DNA of 54,693 bases, taken from Bifidobacterium myosotis (GTDB lineage: Bacteria > Actinomycetota > Actinomycetes > Actinomycetales > Bifidobacteriaceae). Shown here piece by piece: positions 32,932 to 41,779 of the stretch (the first letter of the stretch is position 1; every line of letters begins with the position of its first letter). The DNA lies in the NCBI RefSeq assembly GCF_002259745.1, contig NZ_MWWW01000032.1:1-54693 (forward strand), written 5' to 3'. The notes under the pieces are model-generated. The model saw only the letters and a program-made list of their open reading frames with translations, had not been told where the DNA came from and made no database searches. A program made the translations under genes and the position numbers.

Positions 32932-33665
32932 TTCCGACAATCCACATGCTCGGCACGGGTCATCCCTGGAGCACCGTATACGCGGTCGCCGCTGCCGACA
33001 TCCCGGAATCATGGCTTCTTGCGGGTGGGCTCATGGTCCAACTGCACGCCATCATGGGTGGATTGATCGCACGTCCCACCACCGACGCCGATTTGCTCGT
33101 CGATTTCATGGCCGACCGACGCGGTATTGCCAGACTGCGTAATATCCTTGCTTCCCGTGGGTTCGAGACGCAGCCGGGCACGCTGACCGGATACACGACC
33201 CGCATGAGCGCACCGAACGGTGACGTCGTGGATCTGCTGGTCGCCGACCATCTGCCCAAGTTCCTCGGGGCCGATGCGACCATCTCCGGCACGCCGGTAT
33301 TGTCCATGCCGGGCGGAGCGCAGGCTGTGGAGCGTAGCATGCAGGTTCGTCTCGTCGATGATCGAAGCGATGTTGATGCCGTGATTCGCATCCCGGATCT
33401 GCTTGGCGTACTGATACTCAAGAGCGCGGCCTACAGTGCCGATCACGCCGGCTACGGCGACCGACATCTTTACGACGCCGCCATGCTCGCATCGCTCATC
33501 CCCGGTCCCGATGCCGAACTCGCACGTCTGCACAGCAACACCGACCGCAAACGCATCAAGCTCCTGCATGACAAGCTCACCGAGGACTCCCCATACTGGA
33601 ACAACCTCGACGAACCACATCGCCAAGACGGACTGGATACCATCGAAACGCTTGCCACATGGTAA
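32928..33665 (+). CDS. Nucleotidyltransferase-fold protein, AbiEii-like toxin candidate
   Basis: About 245 residues. The nucleotidyltransferase signature is LLAGGLMVQLHA followed by TTDADLLVD, i.e. GG...x(about 18)...TxDxDxxxD, as in AbiEii/MenT-type enzymes. A later Asp in GDVVDLLV fits the third catalytic acid, and a helical domain follows with KSAAY near the centre. AbiEii toxins transfer nucleotides to cellular targets such as tRNA; the target here is unknown. It overlaps the HTH gene by ATGA and has a CAAGGAG ribosome binding site. Confidence 0.65.
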   Translation: MIPTIHMLGTGHPWSTVYAVAAADIPESWLLAGGLMVQLHAIMGGLIARPTTDADLLVDFMADRRGIARLRNILASRGFETQPGTLTGYTTRMSAPNGDVVDLLVADHLPKFLGADATISGTPVLSMPGGAQAVERSMQVRLVDDRSDVDAVIRIPDLLGVLILKSAAYSADHAGYGDRHLYDAAMLASLIPGPDAELARLHSNTDRKRIKLLHDKLTEDSPYWNNLDEPHRQDGLDTIETLATW

Positions 33666-34018
33666 AAATCCCCAACGCTAACGGTCGTCGTCAATATGGG
33701 AGCCGGGGCGATGCGGTACGATACACTGATTTGGCGGTTTTTGAAGTGTTGTACCGCAGTATTGCGGTACAACAGCCGAAGCAATCGTTTGCAACAGACA
33801 TCGTACCAACGTGACGATGATGAAAACCGCGGAAATAAGCCATTCTTGACATACGAGCCACAGCATATCTTGGTGATGGCTCGGTACGATATGCGAAAAA
33901 CACTTGATTTCGCGTATCGTACCGCACGTCTGTCGGATGCGCCGGAACCGGGACATTGCCGGCCGGCACGGCGACGGCGCTGCTCCGATATGATGGAATC
34001 ATCGGAAGGCGGTGCGCG
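33666..34018. other. Intergenic region with a repeated GGTACGATA motif
   Basis: Holds a perfect hairpin TGTTGTACCGCA-GTAT-TGCGGTACAACA (33747-33774). GCGGTACGATAC (33713-33724) recurs as its exact inverse at 33914-33925. Partial copies lie at 33800-33807 and 33883-33892. No supported ORF is present. A TATGAT hexamer near 33990 may be the -10 of the peptidase gene. Confidence 0.6.
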
Positions 34019-34951
34019 ATGGGGCGGGAACGACGGCGTTGGCTGATTGTGTGCATCACGGTGATGGCGGTGGCTCTTGCGGTGTTCGGCGGCTATGCGT
34101 TGGTCCGGCAATACGGCCTGAACCATGGGGATCATGCCGCGAATCAGGCCGTCTCCTCCGGGGGCAACTCCAGCGTGTCCGGCGCAATCACACCTGATGA
34201 TGGCCCCTCAGCCTCACCAGACACGAATGCGGACACCGGCAAGGACGGACTGGTCGACCCCGCCGTGCTGGCCGGGCTGAACGAGGGCGTCGACGATTCC
34301 TATCCCGGCGACGGATGGTTCTGCAATGCGGCCGGCGAGAAAGCCCGATCGATGCGGGAATGCACGGATAAGACGAAGCAAACCGAGACGCAAACCAACC
34401 GTGTGATGCTTGAGATACCGCAGCGTGTGCAGGAGAGAAGCTACTGGTGTATGCCGGCGGCGTTGCAGATGATATTGGCCTATCGCGGGATCGATGTGAG
34501 TCAGGCCACGTTGGCTGAACGGATGAATGCCAGATCGGATGTTGGCACGGTGGATGTGGATTTGGCTCGTGTGGTCAACGCCTATCTATTCGGTGCCGAA
34601 GATTCCAATCCGAGTGGCGACGGATACCATGTGCAGGCCATTGACCGAGGTGATACGGATCCGGCGATAGCCAGCACGTTCGCCTCTCGGGTGAGGGAAG
34701 GTCTGTCTGCCGGGTATCCGCCCATCGTCACACTCGACATTCACGTACTGTATCCGGAAATCGGCCATGCCAGCCATGCGGTTGTCATTGTCGGATATGA
34801 TGCGGTGCCGGACGGGTCCATTGCGCAATACTATTTCATCGACCCCTACTACAAGGTGCAGGATGCCGATTACGGAGGGCTGAAGACCGCTTCCGCAGAA
34901 GAGATGATCAATGCGATTGTGACCAATAAGGAGCCGGCATATATTTGGTGA
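34019..34951 (+). CDS. Membrane-anchored C39-like cysteine peptidase
   Basis: About 310 residues. An N-terminal Arg-rich start and one membrane helix (about residues 8-28) anchor an extracellular domain after a Ser/Asp-rich linker. The papain-like C39 features are Cys144 in SYWCMPAALQMIL, His253 in ASHAVVIVGYD and Asp275 in DPYY. There is no ABC transporter domain, so this is the stand-alone Peptidase_C39_2 type; its substrate is unknown. A GGAAGG ribosome binding site precedes ATG 34019. It may share regulation with the repeated-motif region upstream. Confidence 0.82.
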   Translation: MGRERRRWLIVCITVMAVALAVFGGYALVRQYGLNHGDHAANQAVSSGGNSSVSGAITPDDGPSASPDTNADTGKDGLVDPAVLAGLNEGVDDSYPGDGWFCNAAGEKARSMRECTDKTKQTETQTNRVMLEIPQRVQERSYWCMPAALQMILAYRGIDVSQATLAERMNARSDVGTVDVDLARVVNAYLFGAEDSNPSGDGYHVQAIDRGDTDPAIASTFASRVREGLSAGYPPIVTLDIHVLYPEIGHASHAVVIVGYDAVPDGSIAQYYFIDPYYKVQDADYGGLKTASAEEMINAIVTNKEPAYIW

Positions 34952-34978
34952 CGTTGAAGATGGAGTAATGACATCTCA

Positions 34979-35013
34979 AATCAAGGTCAATCAAGGCTAA
35001 TCAAGGTCAATCA
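34979..35013. repeat. 10-bp tandem repeat, AATCAAGGTC
   Basis: About 3.5 copies of AATCAAGG(T/C)(C/T) downstream of the peptidase gene and upstream of the binding-protein promoter. Could be a multi-site operator or simple repeat expansion. Confidence 0.65.
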
Positions 35014-35182
35014 CGCCGGAATTCCCGCATTGCTGTCTATCGAACAGGCCGCCTCACCATCCAGATGACCGGTGTGTATATCCGGTGTTTATATTTCGGG
35101 AATTGTGCATATAAAGTTAACAAAACCCTCCTACAGTGTTTCCCTGTCGCCAACGGGCGGCAAACATCAGATGGAGAGGTTC

Positions 35183-36823
35183 ATGAACAAACGTCATGTC
35201 ACGGCACTGGTAGCGGCCGGTGCGGCAATCGTCATGCTGCTCAGCGGCTGCGGATCGACCGGCAACACGTCGAACTCCGGCAGCTCTGCGGACAACAACA
35301 TCATTTCCGTGTACGGCAGCGAGCCGGCGCACCCGCTGTTCCCGGGCGCGGTCACCGAGGCGGGCGGCGGCAAGGTCGTAGACCAGCTGTTCGCGGGTCT
35401 GGTCACCTATGATGCCAAGGGCGGCATCCACAACGAGGTGGCCGAAAGCATCACCTCCAGCGACAACGCCACGCACTACGTCATCAAGATCAAGAGCGGC
35501 TGGAAGTTCACCGACGGCACGCCGGTGACCGCCCACTCGTTCGTGGACGCTTGGAACTACACCGCCAACAGCGCCAACAAGCAGGGCAGCGCCAGCTTCT
35601 TCAGCACCATCGAGGGATACGACGACCTCCAGAAGCCGGACGTGGACCCCAAGGCCACGCTCTCCGGCCTCAAGGCCGTGGACGACAGCACCATCGACGT
35701 GCGCCTGAGCCAGCCCGATTCGGCGTTCCCGGTCAAGTCCGGCAGCCACGCCTACATGCCGCTGCCCGAGTCCGCGTTCAAGGACCCGAAGAAGTTCGGC
35801 GAGAACCCGGTGGGCAACGGTCCGTACAAGTTCGTCTCGTGGACGCACAACCGCAGCATCGAGATGGTGAAGAACCCGGACTATAAGGGCAACCGCGTGG
35901 CCAAGAACGACGGACTGACCTTCAAGATCTACACCTCGCCGGATTCCGCCTACGCCGACCTGCGCGGCGGCAACCTCGACTTCACGCACGCGATCCCCTC
36001 CACCGCGCTCAAGTCCTTCCAGTCGGACAAGACCATCAAGGCCTACAACCAGCCCGGCGGCAACACGCTCACCTTCACCATCCCCGAATGGCTTGACCAC
36101 TTCGGCCAGAACGAGGAGGGCAACCTGCGCCGCCAGGCCATCTCCATGGCCATCGACCGCAAGACCATCGCCGAGAAGATCTTCAACGGCACCTCCACGC
36201 CGTCCGTCGACTTCCTCGCCGCGCCGATCAGCGCGTACTCCGAGAACCTCAAGGGCAACGAAGTGCTCAAGTACAACCCCGACAAGGCCAAGGAGCTGTG
36301 GGCCAAGGCCGACGCCATCTCCCCGTGGAGCGGCGACTTCAAGATCGCCTACAACGCCGACGGCAACGCCAAGGGCTGGGTGGAAGCGGTCTGCAACTAC
36401 ATCAAGAACTCGCTCGGCATCAACGCCGAGGGTGCGCCGATGTCCACCTCCGACGAGTTCCTGTCCAACGTCGACTCCGGCAAGATGACCACCGCCTACC
36501 GCAGCGGTTGGGGCCCGGACTACCCGTCCGCCGACAACTACCTCATCCAGCTGTACGACTCCAGCTCCACCGGCGGCAAGGGCGCGAACAGCGGCAACTA
36601 CAAGAGCGACGAGTTCGACGCTCTGATGGACAAGGCCCTTTCCGCGCCGTCCACCGAGGAGGCGGACAAGTACTACCAGCAGGGCGAGGAGGTCCTCATG
36701 CAGGATCTGCCAGCCATCCCGCTGTGGAACCAGAACGCCACCGCGGTCAGCACCCCGAACGTCTCCGGCGTCGAGTTCGACTACGGCGGCGGCCCGGTGT
36801 TCACCGAACTGACCAAGAAGTGA
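35183..36823 (+). CDS. Oligopeptide ABC transporter substrate-binding lipoprotein (OppA family)
   Basis: About 546 residues. Signal peptide MNKRHVTALVAAGAAIVMLL with lipobox LLSGC, then a Ser/Asn-rich linker and a bacterial solute-binding family 5 domain (GGGKVVDQLFAGLVTYD, WKFTDGTPVTAHSFVDAW, GNGPYKF). It captures peptides outside the membrane. No permease or ATPase gene is adjacent, so it must use components encoded elsewhere. ATG 35183 follows GAGAGG. Strong codon bias indicates high expression. A hairpin terminator follows at 36908. Confidence 0.93.
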   Translation: MNKRHVTALVAAGAAIVMLLSGCGSTGNTSNSGSSADNNIISVYGSEPAHPLFPGAVTEAGGGKVVDQLFAGLVTYDAKGGIHNEVAESITSSDNATHYVIKIKSGWKFTDGTPVTAHSFVDAWNYTANSANKQGSASFFSTIEGYDDLQKPDVDPKATLSGLKAVDDSTIDVRLSQPDSAFPVKSGSHAYMPLPESAFKDPKKFGENPVGNGPYKFVSWTHNRSIEMVKNPDYKGNRVAKNDGLTFKIYTSPDSAYADLRGGNLDFTHAIPSTALKSFQSDKTIKAYNQPGGNTLTFTIPEWLDHFGQNEEGNLRRQAISMAIDRKTIAEKIFNGTSTPSVDFLAAPISAYSENLKGNEVLKYNPDKAKELWAKADAISPWSGDFKIAYNADGNAKGWVEAVCNYIKNSLGINAEGAPMSTSDEFLSNVDSGKMTTAYRSGWGPDYPSADNYLIQLYDSSSTGGKGANSGNYKSDEFDALMDKALSAPSTEEADKYYQQGEEVLMQDLPAIPLWNQNATAVSTPNVSGVEFDYGGGPVFTELTKK

Positions 36824-37139
36824 CCGATTGGCGGGCGGCCGTGAACGTCTTCCGACCGCCCGCCGGCGTCGCTGTAATGCCTAGCTGACGCCATATCGAT
36901 GTCCCACGACGCCCGCCTGCCCTGATTCGGCAGACGGGCGTCTTGTGCGCAGGTTCCGGAATCGTCGGACGGCCCGCCCGCCCGGATTATCGGGTACAGT
37001 CGTCACGGGATAACCGGAGCATCATCGGGACATCACTGGGACATCACCGGAACATAACAATCGATTGATTCCCAAGCCAAACGCAAATCAAGCGCAAACC
37101 AACCGCAACAATCACAGGAAAACAGGAGCACAGCACATC
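36824..37139. other. Intergenic region, terminator and leader
   Basis: Besides the terminator at 36908-36942 it contains short CATC(A)GGAACAT-like repeats (about 37020-37060) and the A-rich leader of the GH129 gene with an AGGAG ribosome binding site. No gene. Confidence 0.55.
36908..36946 (+). terminator. Terminator after the peptide-binding protein gene
   Basis: GACGCCCGCCTGCC and GGCAGACGGGCGTC pair with one mismatch across seven bases, followed by TTGTG, a short T-poor tail. Confidence 0.65.
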
Positions 37140-39095
37140 ATGGAATTCACCGCGTCCGGCACCACCGTACGCTTCGACGAGCGGACACTGCAGTTCACGG
37201 TCCAGCGCGACGGCGCCGAATGGACCACCGTCACCGAGGACGGACCACGGCTGGAAAGCGCGCAGGGCACGTTCGCGTTCGACCAGGCCGCGGCCATCAG
37301 CCACGAGGCGCGCGAGACCGGCACCGGCGTCGGCGTACGCAGCGTCTTCACCGGCTTCGACCACGGAGCGTACGCATTCGAGACCTACGTGTGGATCGAA
37401 CGCGCGTCCGGCGACGTGCTCTTCGAATGGATACCGCTCAACGAAAGCGGACTGGACGTCACCAAGGTCGTCTGGCCGGCGGCCCTGACCTTCGACCGTG
37501 CGAGCGACAAGGACGTCACGCTCATCACCCACGAACAGGGCGTGATGATCCCCAACACCTGGCCCACGCCCGTCGCCACCAAGGACATCACCTTCGACGG
37601 CCGATTCGAGACGGCCGGCGGCTACATGCCCTGGTTCGCCCAGCTGCGCGAGGACGGCCACGGCTACATCGCCATCTGCGAGACCCCGTGGAACGCCGGA
37701 TACGGCATCGACCATCCCGCCGGCGGCCCGTACACGCACGTCGGCACATGGTTCGAGCCCAGTCTCGGGACGATGGACTACCGCCGCGTCGTGCGCTTCC
37801 GTCTCCTCGACCACGCCGACCACACGGCCGTGTGCAAGGAGTACCGCGCGTACGTCAACGAGCGGGGCCGACTGCGCACGCTCGCCGAGAAGGCGGCGCG
37901 CAACCCCTCCGTGCGCGACCTCATCGGCCGCTCGTGGGTGCACGTCGGCATCAAGACCAAGGTACAGCCCGACTCGTACTACTACGACAAGGACCATCCC
38001 GAGAACAACGGCTCGCTCGTCACCTTCGCCCAGCGCATCAAGCAGATGCGCACGTTGCACGACATGGGCGCCGGCCGGCTGTACATGCATCTGGACGGCT
38101 GGGCCCAGCCGGGATACGACAACGAGCACCCCGACTACCTGCCCGCGTGCGAGGAGGCCGGCGGCTGGGATGGCATGAAGGCGCTCGTGGACACCTGCCA
38201 CGAGCAGGGCGACATCTTCGGCACCCACGACCAGTACCGCGACTACTACTTCACCGCGAAGACGTTCGACCCGAACAACGCGATTCGTCTGGCAGACGGC
38301 ACGATGCCCGAGCACGCGCGCTGGGCCGGCGGCCACCAGACCTACCTGTGCGCCGAGCTCGCCCCGGACTACGTGCGCCGCAACTTCGCCGAGATCGCCG
38401 CGCACGGCATCCGGCTTGACTGCGCGTATCTGGACGTGTTCACCTGCAACGAGGGCGACGAATGCTCGAACCCCGAGCATCGCATGACGCGTCGCGAATG
38501 CTATGAGCGTCGCGCCGAATGCTTCGAATACCTGCTCTCGCACGGCATCCTGTCCTCGTCCGAGGAGGTGTCGGACTGGGCCGTGCCGAGCCTCGTGTTC
38601 TGCCATTACGCGCCGTACGACTTCCAGATGCGCTCGCCCAGCGCGCCGCGCCACGGCGTGCCGGTGCCGCTGTACAACCTCGTCTACCACGACTGCGTTA
38701 TCGAGCCGTGGATGATGGACCGCGTCGTGGACGGCGATGACTACATGCTCTACGCCCTGCTCAACGGCGGCGCCCCCTACCTGATCCGTGACGCCGCGTA
38801 CATCGGCGTGGACGGCGACATGGACGCGGAACAGCGCGCCCGCACGGAGAACGAGATTGAACGCTGCCATGTGGTCGCCGGATTCCACGAGCGCGTCGGC
38901 ATGCTCGAGCTCGTGCGCCACGAATTCGTCGACGGCGACCCGCTGGTGCAGCGGTCGGTGTTCGCCGACGGTTCCGCGGTCACCTGTGACTTCCATACGC
39001 AGGGCTATCGGTTCTCGGGGTTCGATGCGGGCGTGGCTGCGACAACTGCATCGACGGTTGCCTCGACAGCTGCATCGACGGTTGCGGACAAGTGA
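37140..39095 (+). CDS. GH129 alpha-N-acetylgalactosaminidase
   Basis: About 651 residues with no signal peptide, hence intracellular. It matches the bifidobacterial GH129 enzyme type (NagBb), which releases GalNAc from mucin Tn antigen-like substrates. Asp432 in DCAYLDVF and Glu475 in SSSEEVSDW sit at almost the positions of the nucleophile and acid/base reported for NagBb (about 435 and 478, from memory). The metal/substrate-rich segment THDQYRDYY and LDGWAQPG are also present. An Ala/Thr/Ser repeat forms the last 20 residues. AGGAG ribosome binding site before ATG 37140. Confidence 0.82.
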   Translation: MEFTASGTTVRFDERTLQFTVQRDGAEWTTVTEDGPRLESAQGTFAFDQAAAISHEARETGTGVGVRSVFTGFDHGAYAFETYVWIERASGDVLFEWIPLNESGLDVTKVVWPAALTFDRASDKDVTLITHEQGVMIPNTWPTPVATKDITFDGRFETAGGYMPWFAQLREDGHGYIAICETPWNAGYGIDHPAGGPYTHVGTWFEPSLGTMDYRRVVRFRLLDHADHTAVCKEYRAYVNERGRLRTLAEKAARNPSVRDLIGRSWVHVGIKTKVQPDSYYYDKDHPENNGSLVTFAQRIKQMRTLHDMGAGRLYMHLDGWAQPGYDNEHPDYLPACEEAGGWDGMKALVDTCHEQGDIFGTHDQYRDYYFTAKTFDPNNAIRLADGTMPEHARWAGGHQTYLCAELAPDYVRRNFAEIAAHGIRLDCAYLDVFTCNEGDECSNPEHRMTRRECYERRAECFEYLLSHGILSSSEEVSDWAVPSLVFCHYAPYDFQMRSPSAPRHGVPVPLYNLVYHDCVIEPWMMDRVVDGDDYMLYALLNGGAPYLIRDAAYIGVDGDMDAEQRARTENEIERCHVVAGFHERVGMLELVRHEFVDGDPLVQRSVFADGSAVTCDFHTQGYRFSGFDAGVAATTASTVASTAASTVADK

Positions 39096-39170
39096 GTCGT
39101 CAGGCGAGCCATCGAGTCGTCAAGCGAGTAATATAGCCAACAGTGTCATCGCTGAAACAGGAGTAGTAAG

Positions 39171-39635
39171 ATGCCAAATCGCGCAGAACGTCGTGCCCAG
39201 GCCAAGGCCAACCGTAGGGGAGTGCCGTCGCAGTATGATTCCACCCGCGGTCGCGGTCGTGGCGGCATGATTGACGAATACCAGCTGCAGGAGCGTTCCC
39301 GCAGGCTGCAGGACGGCGAATCGCTCGGCCCGTGGAAGCCCAGCGCTGTTGTCGAGTCGGAGCCCGAGACCGTGCTCAACACCAATCCGGACTACACGAA
39401 CCCGAAGATGTTCAAGGCGCCCCATTCCGTGCGCCAGTGGTTCCGCGTGGGCAGCTGGACGCTGATCTCGCTGGCCATCATCGCGTTCTTCGTGGTCATG
39501 TGGCTGCCGAGCCACCCGATGTGGCTCATCGCCACCGTCTCCGGCGTGTTCATCGTGGGTGTGGTGAGCCTGTTCTTCACCGCCGGCGATTCCAAGCACA
39601 ACCCGAACCTCGATCAGAACGGCACCGCCGTCTGA
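39171..39635 (+). CDS. Small membrane protein, conserved-looking, unknown function
   Basis: A 154-residue protein. The basic N-terminus (MPNRAERRAQAKANRRG) and a charged region of about 85 residues precede two hydrophobic helices (WTLISLAIIAFFVVMWL and MWLIATVSGVFIVGVVSLFF) joined by a short loop. Both termini are therefore cytoplasmic. I do not recognise a named family. AGGAG ribosome binding site, and a strong terminator follows. Upstream (39096-39119) a GAGTCGTCAGGCGAG-like direct repeat is seen. Confidence 0.8.
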   Translation: MPNRAERRAQAKANRRGVPSQYDSTRGRGRGGMIDEYQLQERSRRLQDGESLGPWKPSAVVESEPETVLNTNPDYTNPKMFKAPHSVRQWFRVGSWTLISLAIIAFFVVMWLPSHPMWLIATVSGVFIVGVVSLFFTAGDSKHNPNLDQNGTAV

Positions 39636-39673
39636 GTCCTTGCTGTTCGTCGTCTTCGGGCGTAATCGTATTG

Positions 39674-39711
39674 CGGTCTTTCGGGGTTTGCGCCCCCGGA
39701 AGACCGTTTTT
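39674..39711 (+). terminator. Rho-independent terminator
   Basis: CGGTCTTTCGGGG and CCCCCGGAAGACCG pair, followed by TTTTTCTTT. It closes the small membrane protein gene. Confidence 0.9.
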
Positions 39712-39800
39712 CTTTGGCTTTGCGGCTTGTACGGACGGTATGTGCGGACGGGTATGTGCGCGTTTGTAAATGCGCGATGCGCGTGTACGCGACCATATTC

Positions 39801-39840
39801 CACGCACACACGCACACACGCACACACGCACACACGCACA
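39801..39840. repeat. Simple sequence repeat, five perfect 8-bp units
   Basis: (CACGCACA) x5, starting at 39801 and ending 12 bp from the stop codon of the convergent metallopeptidase gene. Perfect tandem units of this kind expand and contract by slippage. It lies in the convergent 3' region of two genes, so coding effects are not expected. Confidence 0.9.
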
Positions 39841-39851
39841 TACGCCCGCAG

Positions 39852-41480
39852 CTACATCACGGCCTCACACTCGCCGCGGTGAATCGCCTCGGCGGCCTTG
39901 TCGGTGTACTCGTTCATGAGATATTGCGCATGCTGGGCCTCCGCGGCCTGACGGGCGCTTTCCTCGGTCCACGCGCGATCCGCTCCGAGGTACTTGATCG
40001 CGTAGCTGTTGGTGACGCCTTCGGTCCGGTCGATGCCGTCCTGCACCGCAATCGGCGGATGGCTGGTGCCGCAATACATGTGTATCGCGTGGTGCGCGAG
40101 CTCGTGCCGTATGGCGGCGGCGGGCGCGTAATCGGTGTCCCAGCCACTGGCGTTCGGATTCGCATAGATCACATTGGGCGTCACCGGGCAGTAATACGCG
40201 AAGGTCTCCTTGTCCTCGAGCGCCTTCATATCCGGGTTCGTGGAGGAGGACTTCGTGCAGTATTGATTGCCGGCGTTGAAGTCCCAGTTCACCTGCATGC
40301 CCGCAAGCTCCACGATTTTCTGGGCGCTTTCGGCGTAGGTGGAACCCATGGAGTTGCTTGCTGCGGCGATCTTGGCCTCCAAGTCGGCCCACAGGGGTTT
40401 GAGTTCGACGGAATTCTGCCCATCCACCGTGTAGGTCTCGCCGTCGCGGCCGGTCAGGGTCACCGTGACGGCGAGCGGCTCGCCTTTGAGGAAGTGTCCC
40501 TCCACCGTATCGGTATCGGTCCGGTACGAGGTGATGAGGTCGTCCATCTCCTCGGCGTTGATGCCGATGGTGTCGCCCATCAGCTTGATCTCCGAGGTGT
40601 ATTTGCCCAGTACCGCGATGAAATCGGTCACGTACTTGCCGCCATCATCCGTGATGGGGATGCGGTATTTGTCCATGAACGCCTGAAGATCGTCGAGCGC
40701 CTCGTCGCTGTATTGGGTGTATTTGCCGTTGACGTAATCCAAGGTCTCCTGATACGAGGGGCGTTCCTTCATGGAGATGTATTTGACCGTGGGTTTCGTG
40801 TCCTGTGGGGTCTGGCTTTGGGATTGCTGGGATTGCCGGGCCGCGTCGTCGACGGCCTTGTTCGCCACCGCGACGAAGCCCGCCATCACCGCGGCGAAGA
40901 GCAGCACCGGAATCAGAATCACCGTGATGATGATTGCGGCGATGCCTCCGCCGCCGAGTCCGCGCTTCCTGGCCGGACGCGCGTAGTAATACGGTGATGA
41001 GGCCGGTGCCGGAGCCGATGCGCCGATGGGGGTCGCGGGGTTTGCCGGGCGAGGGGTGTAGGGATTCGTTTGCCGGGCGCCGGGGAACGGCTGGGTCCGG
41101 GGATTCTGCGGATTCGGGTGGGGTTGCTGGGGTTGCTGGGGTTGGGAGTACGCGTTTGCGGATTGCCGGGGCGCGCCGGGATAGGTCGGGGCAGGGTATT
41201 GCGGGTATTGGGTTGGGTGGTTTGGCTGGTTTGGCTGAGCGGGCGGGTGCGCGTATGCCTGTCCGTTCGGCTGGCCGTAGGGTCCGGAGCGGGGATACGG
41301 ATTGTACGGGCCGTACTGTGCCCCCGGGGTTTGTTGGCCGGATTGGTCGCGCTGGCCGTACTGTTCGGACGAATGTGGCTGGCCGGGTTGACCGGAGTGT
41401 TGCGGCTGCTGCGGATAGTGCGATTGCGACGGCTGCCATGGCTGCGGTCCGGAGTGGTGTTCTGGGTGCTGCTCGGTCAT
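39852..41480 (-). CDS. Proline-rich, membrane-anchored zinc metallopeptidase-like protein
   Basis: About 542 residues. The first 165 are a Pro/Gln-rich disordered region (QQPQQPHPNPQNPRTQPF). A membrane helix lies at about 176-205 (GGGIAAIIITVILIPVLLFA), followed by an extracellular domain with HELAH (His459, Glu460, His463), a zinc-binding HExxH. Two conserved-looking Cys (NQYCTKSSST, YYCPVTPN) lie before it. It resembles the neutral zinc metallopeptidase (YpfJ-like) group with a long N-terminal extension. Substrate unknown. A tandem 14-bp repeat lies 7 bp upstream of the start. Confidence 0.78.
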   Translation of the reverse strand: MTEQHPEHHSGPQPWQPSQSHYPQQPQHSGQPGQPHSSEQYGQRDQSGQQTPGAQYGPYNPYPRSGPYGQPNGQAYAHPPAQPNQPNHPTQYPQYPAPTYPGAPRQSANAYSQPQQPQQPHPNPQNPRTQPFPGARQTNPYTPRPANPATPIGASAPAPASSPYYYARPARKRGLGGGGIAAIIITVILIPVLLFAAVMAGFVAVANKAVDDAARQSQQSQSQTPQDTKPTVKYISMKERPSYQETLDYVNGKYTQYSDEALDDLQAFMDKYRIPITDDGGKYVTDFIAVLGKYTSEIKLMGDTIGINAEEMDDLITSYRTDTDTVEGHFLKGEPLAVTVTLTGRDGETYTVDGQNSVELKPLWADLEAKIAAASNSMGSTYAESAQKIVELAGMQVNWDFNAGNQYCTKSSSTNPDMKALEDKETFAYYCPVTPNVIYANPNASGWDTDYAPAAAIRHELAHHAIHMYCGTSHPPIAVQDGIDRTEGVTNSYAIKYLGADRAWTEESARQAAEAQHAQYLMNEYTDKAAEAIHRGECEAVM

Positions 41481-41486
41481 CTTTCC

Positions 41487-41514
41487 CCCTCATCGTCGAG
41501 CCCTCATCGTCGAG
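41487..41514. repeat. Tandem 14-bp repeat in the metallopeptidase leader
   Basis: CCCTCATCGTCGAG occurs twice in succession at the promoter-proximal end of the minus-strand gene. Confidence 0.6.
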
Positions 41515-41638
41515 CGTTGGTGCACATGGTACCCCAGTCTAGACCGGGTGCGGAGGGGCAGTCCAGAGCCTGGGCGAAAGAGTCTCAAGGAGTTTGGAAG
41601 AATCCGGGGCTGCTGCCCGATGATTACCGGGGGCCATT

Positions 41639-41676
41639 GCTCCCTGACGTGCTCCCTGACACGCTCCCTGACACGC
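41639..41676. repeat. 12-bp tandem repeat upstream of glgA
   Basis: GCTCCCTGAC(AC/GT) is present three times in a row about 100 bp before glgA. Confidence 0.6.
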
Positions 41677-41779
41677 TTCGATGCGTCTCGACATGCCTGA
41701 ACATCTGCGCATTTTGCAAGGCATAGTGGCTTAAAGTGGGAATTGCTTGATTCCCTGATGCACGAAGGAGAGCCATCTG

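Noticed and set aside
34979..35013. Possible CRISPR array
   Set aside because: Units are 10 bp and directly adjacent with no spacers; no cas genes are present.
39801..39840. Possible CRISPR or phase-variable coding repeat
   Set aside because: Eight-base simple repeat without spacers and outside any reading frame.
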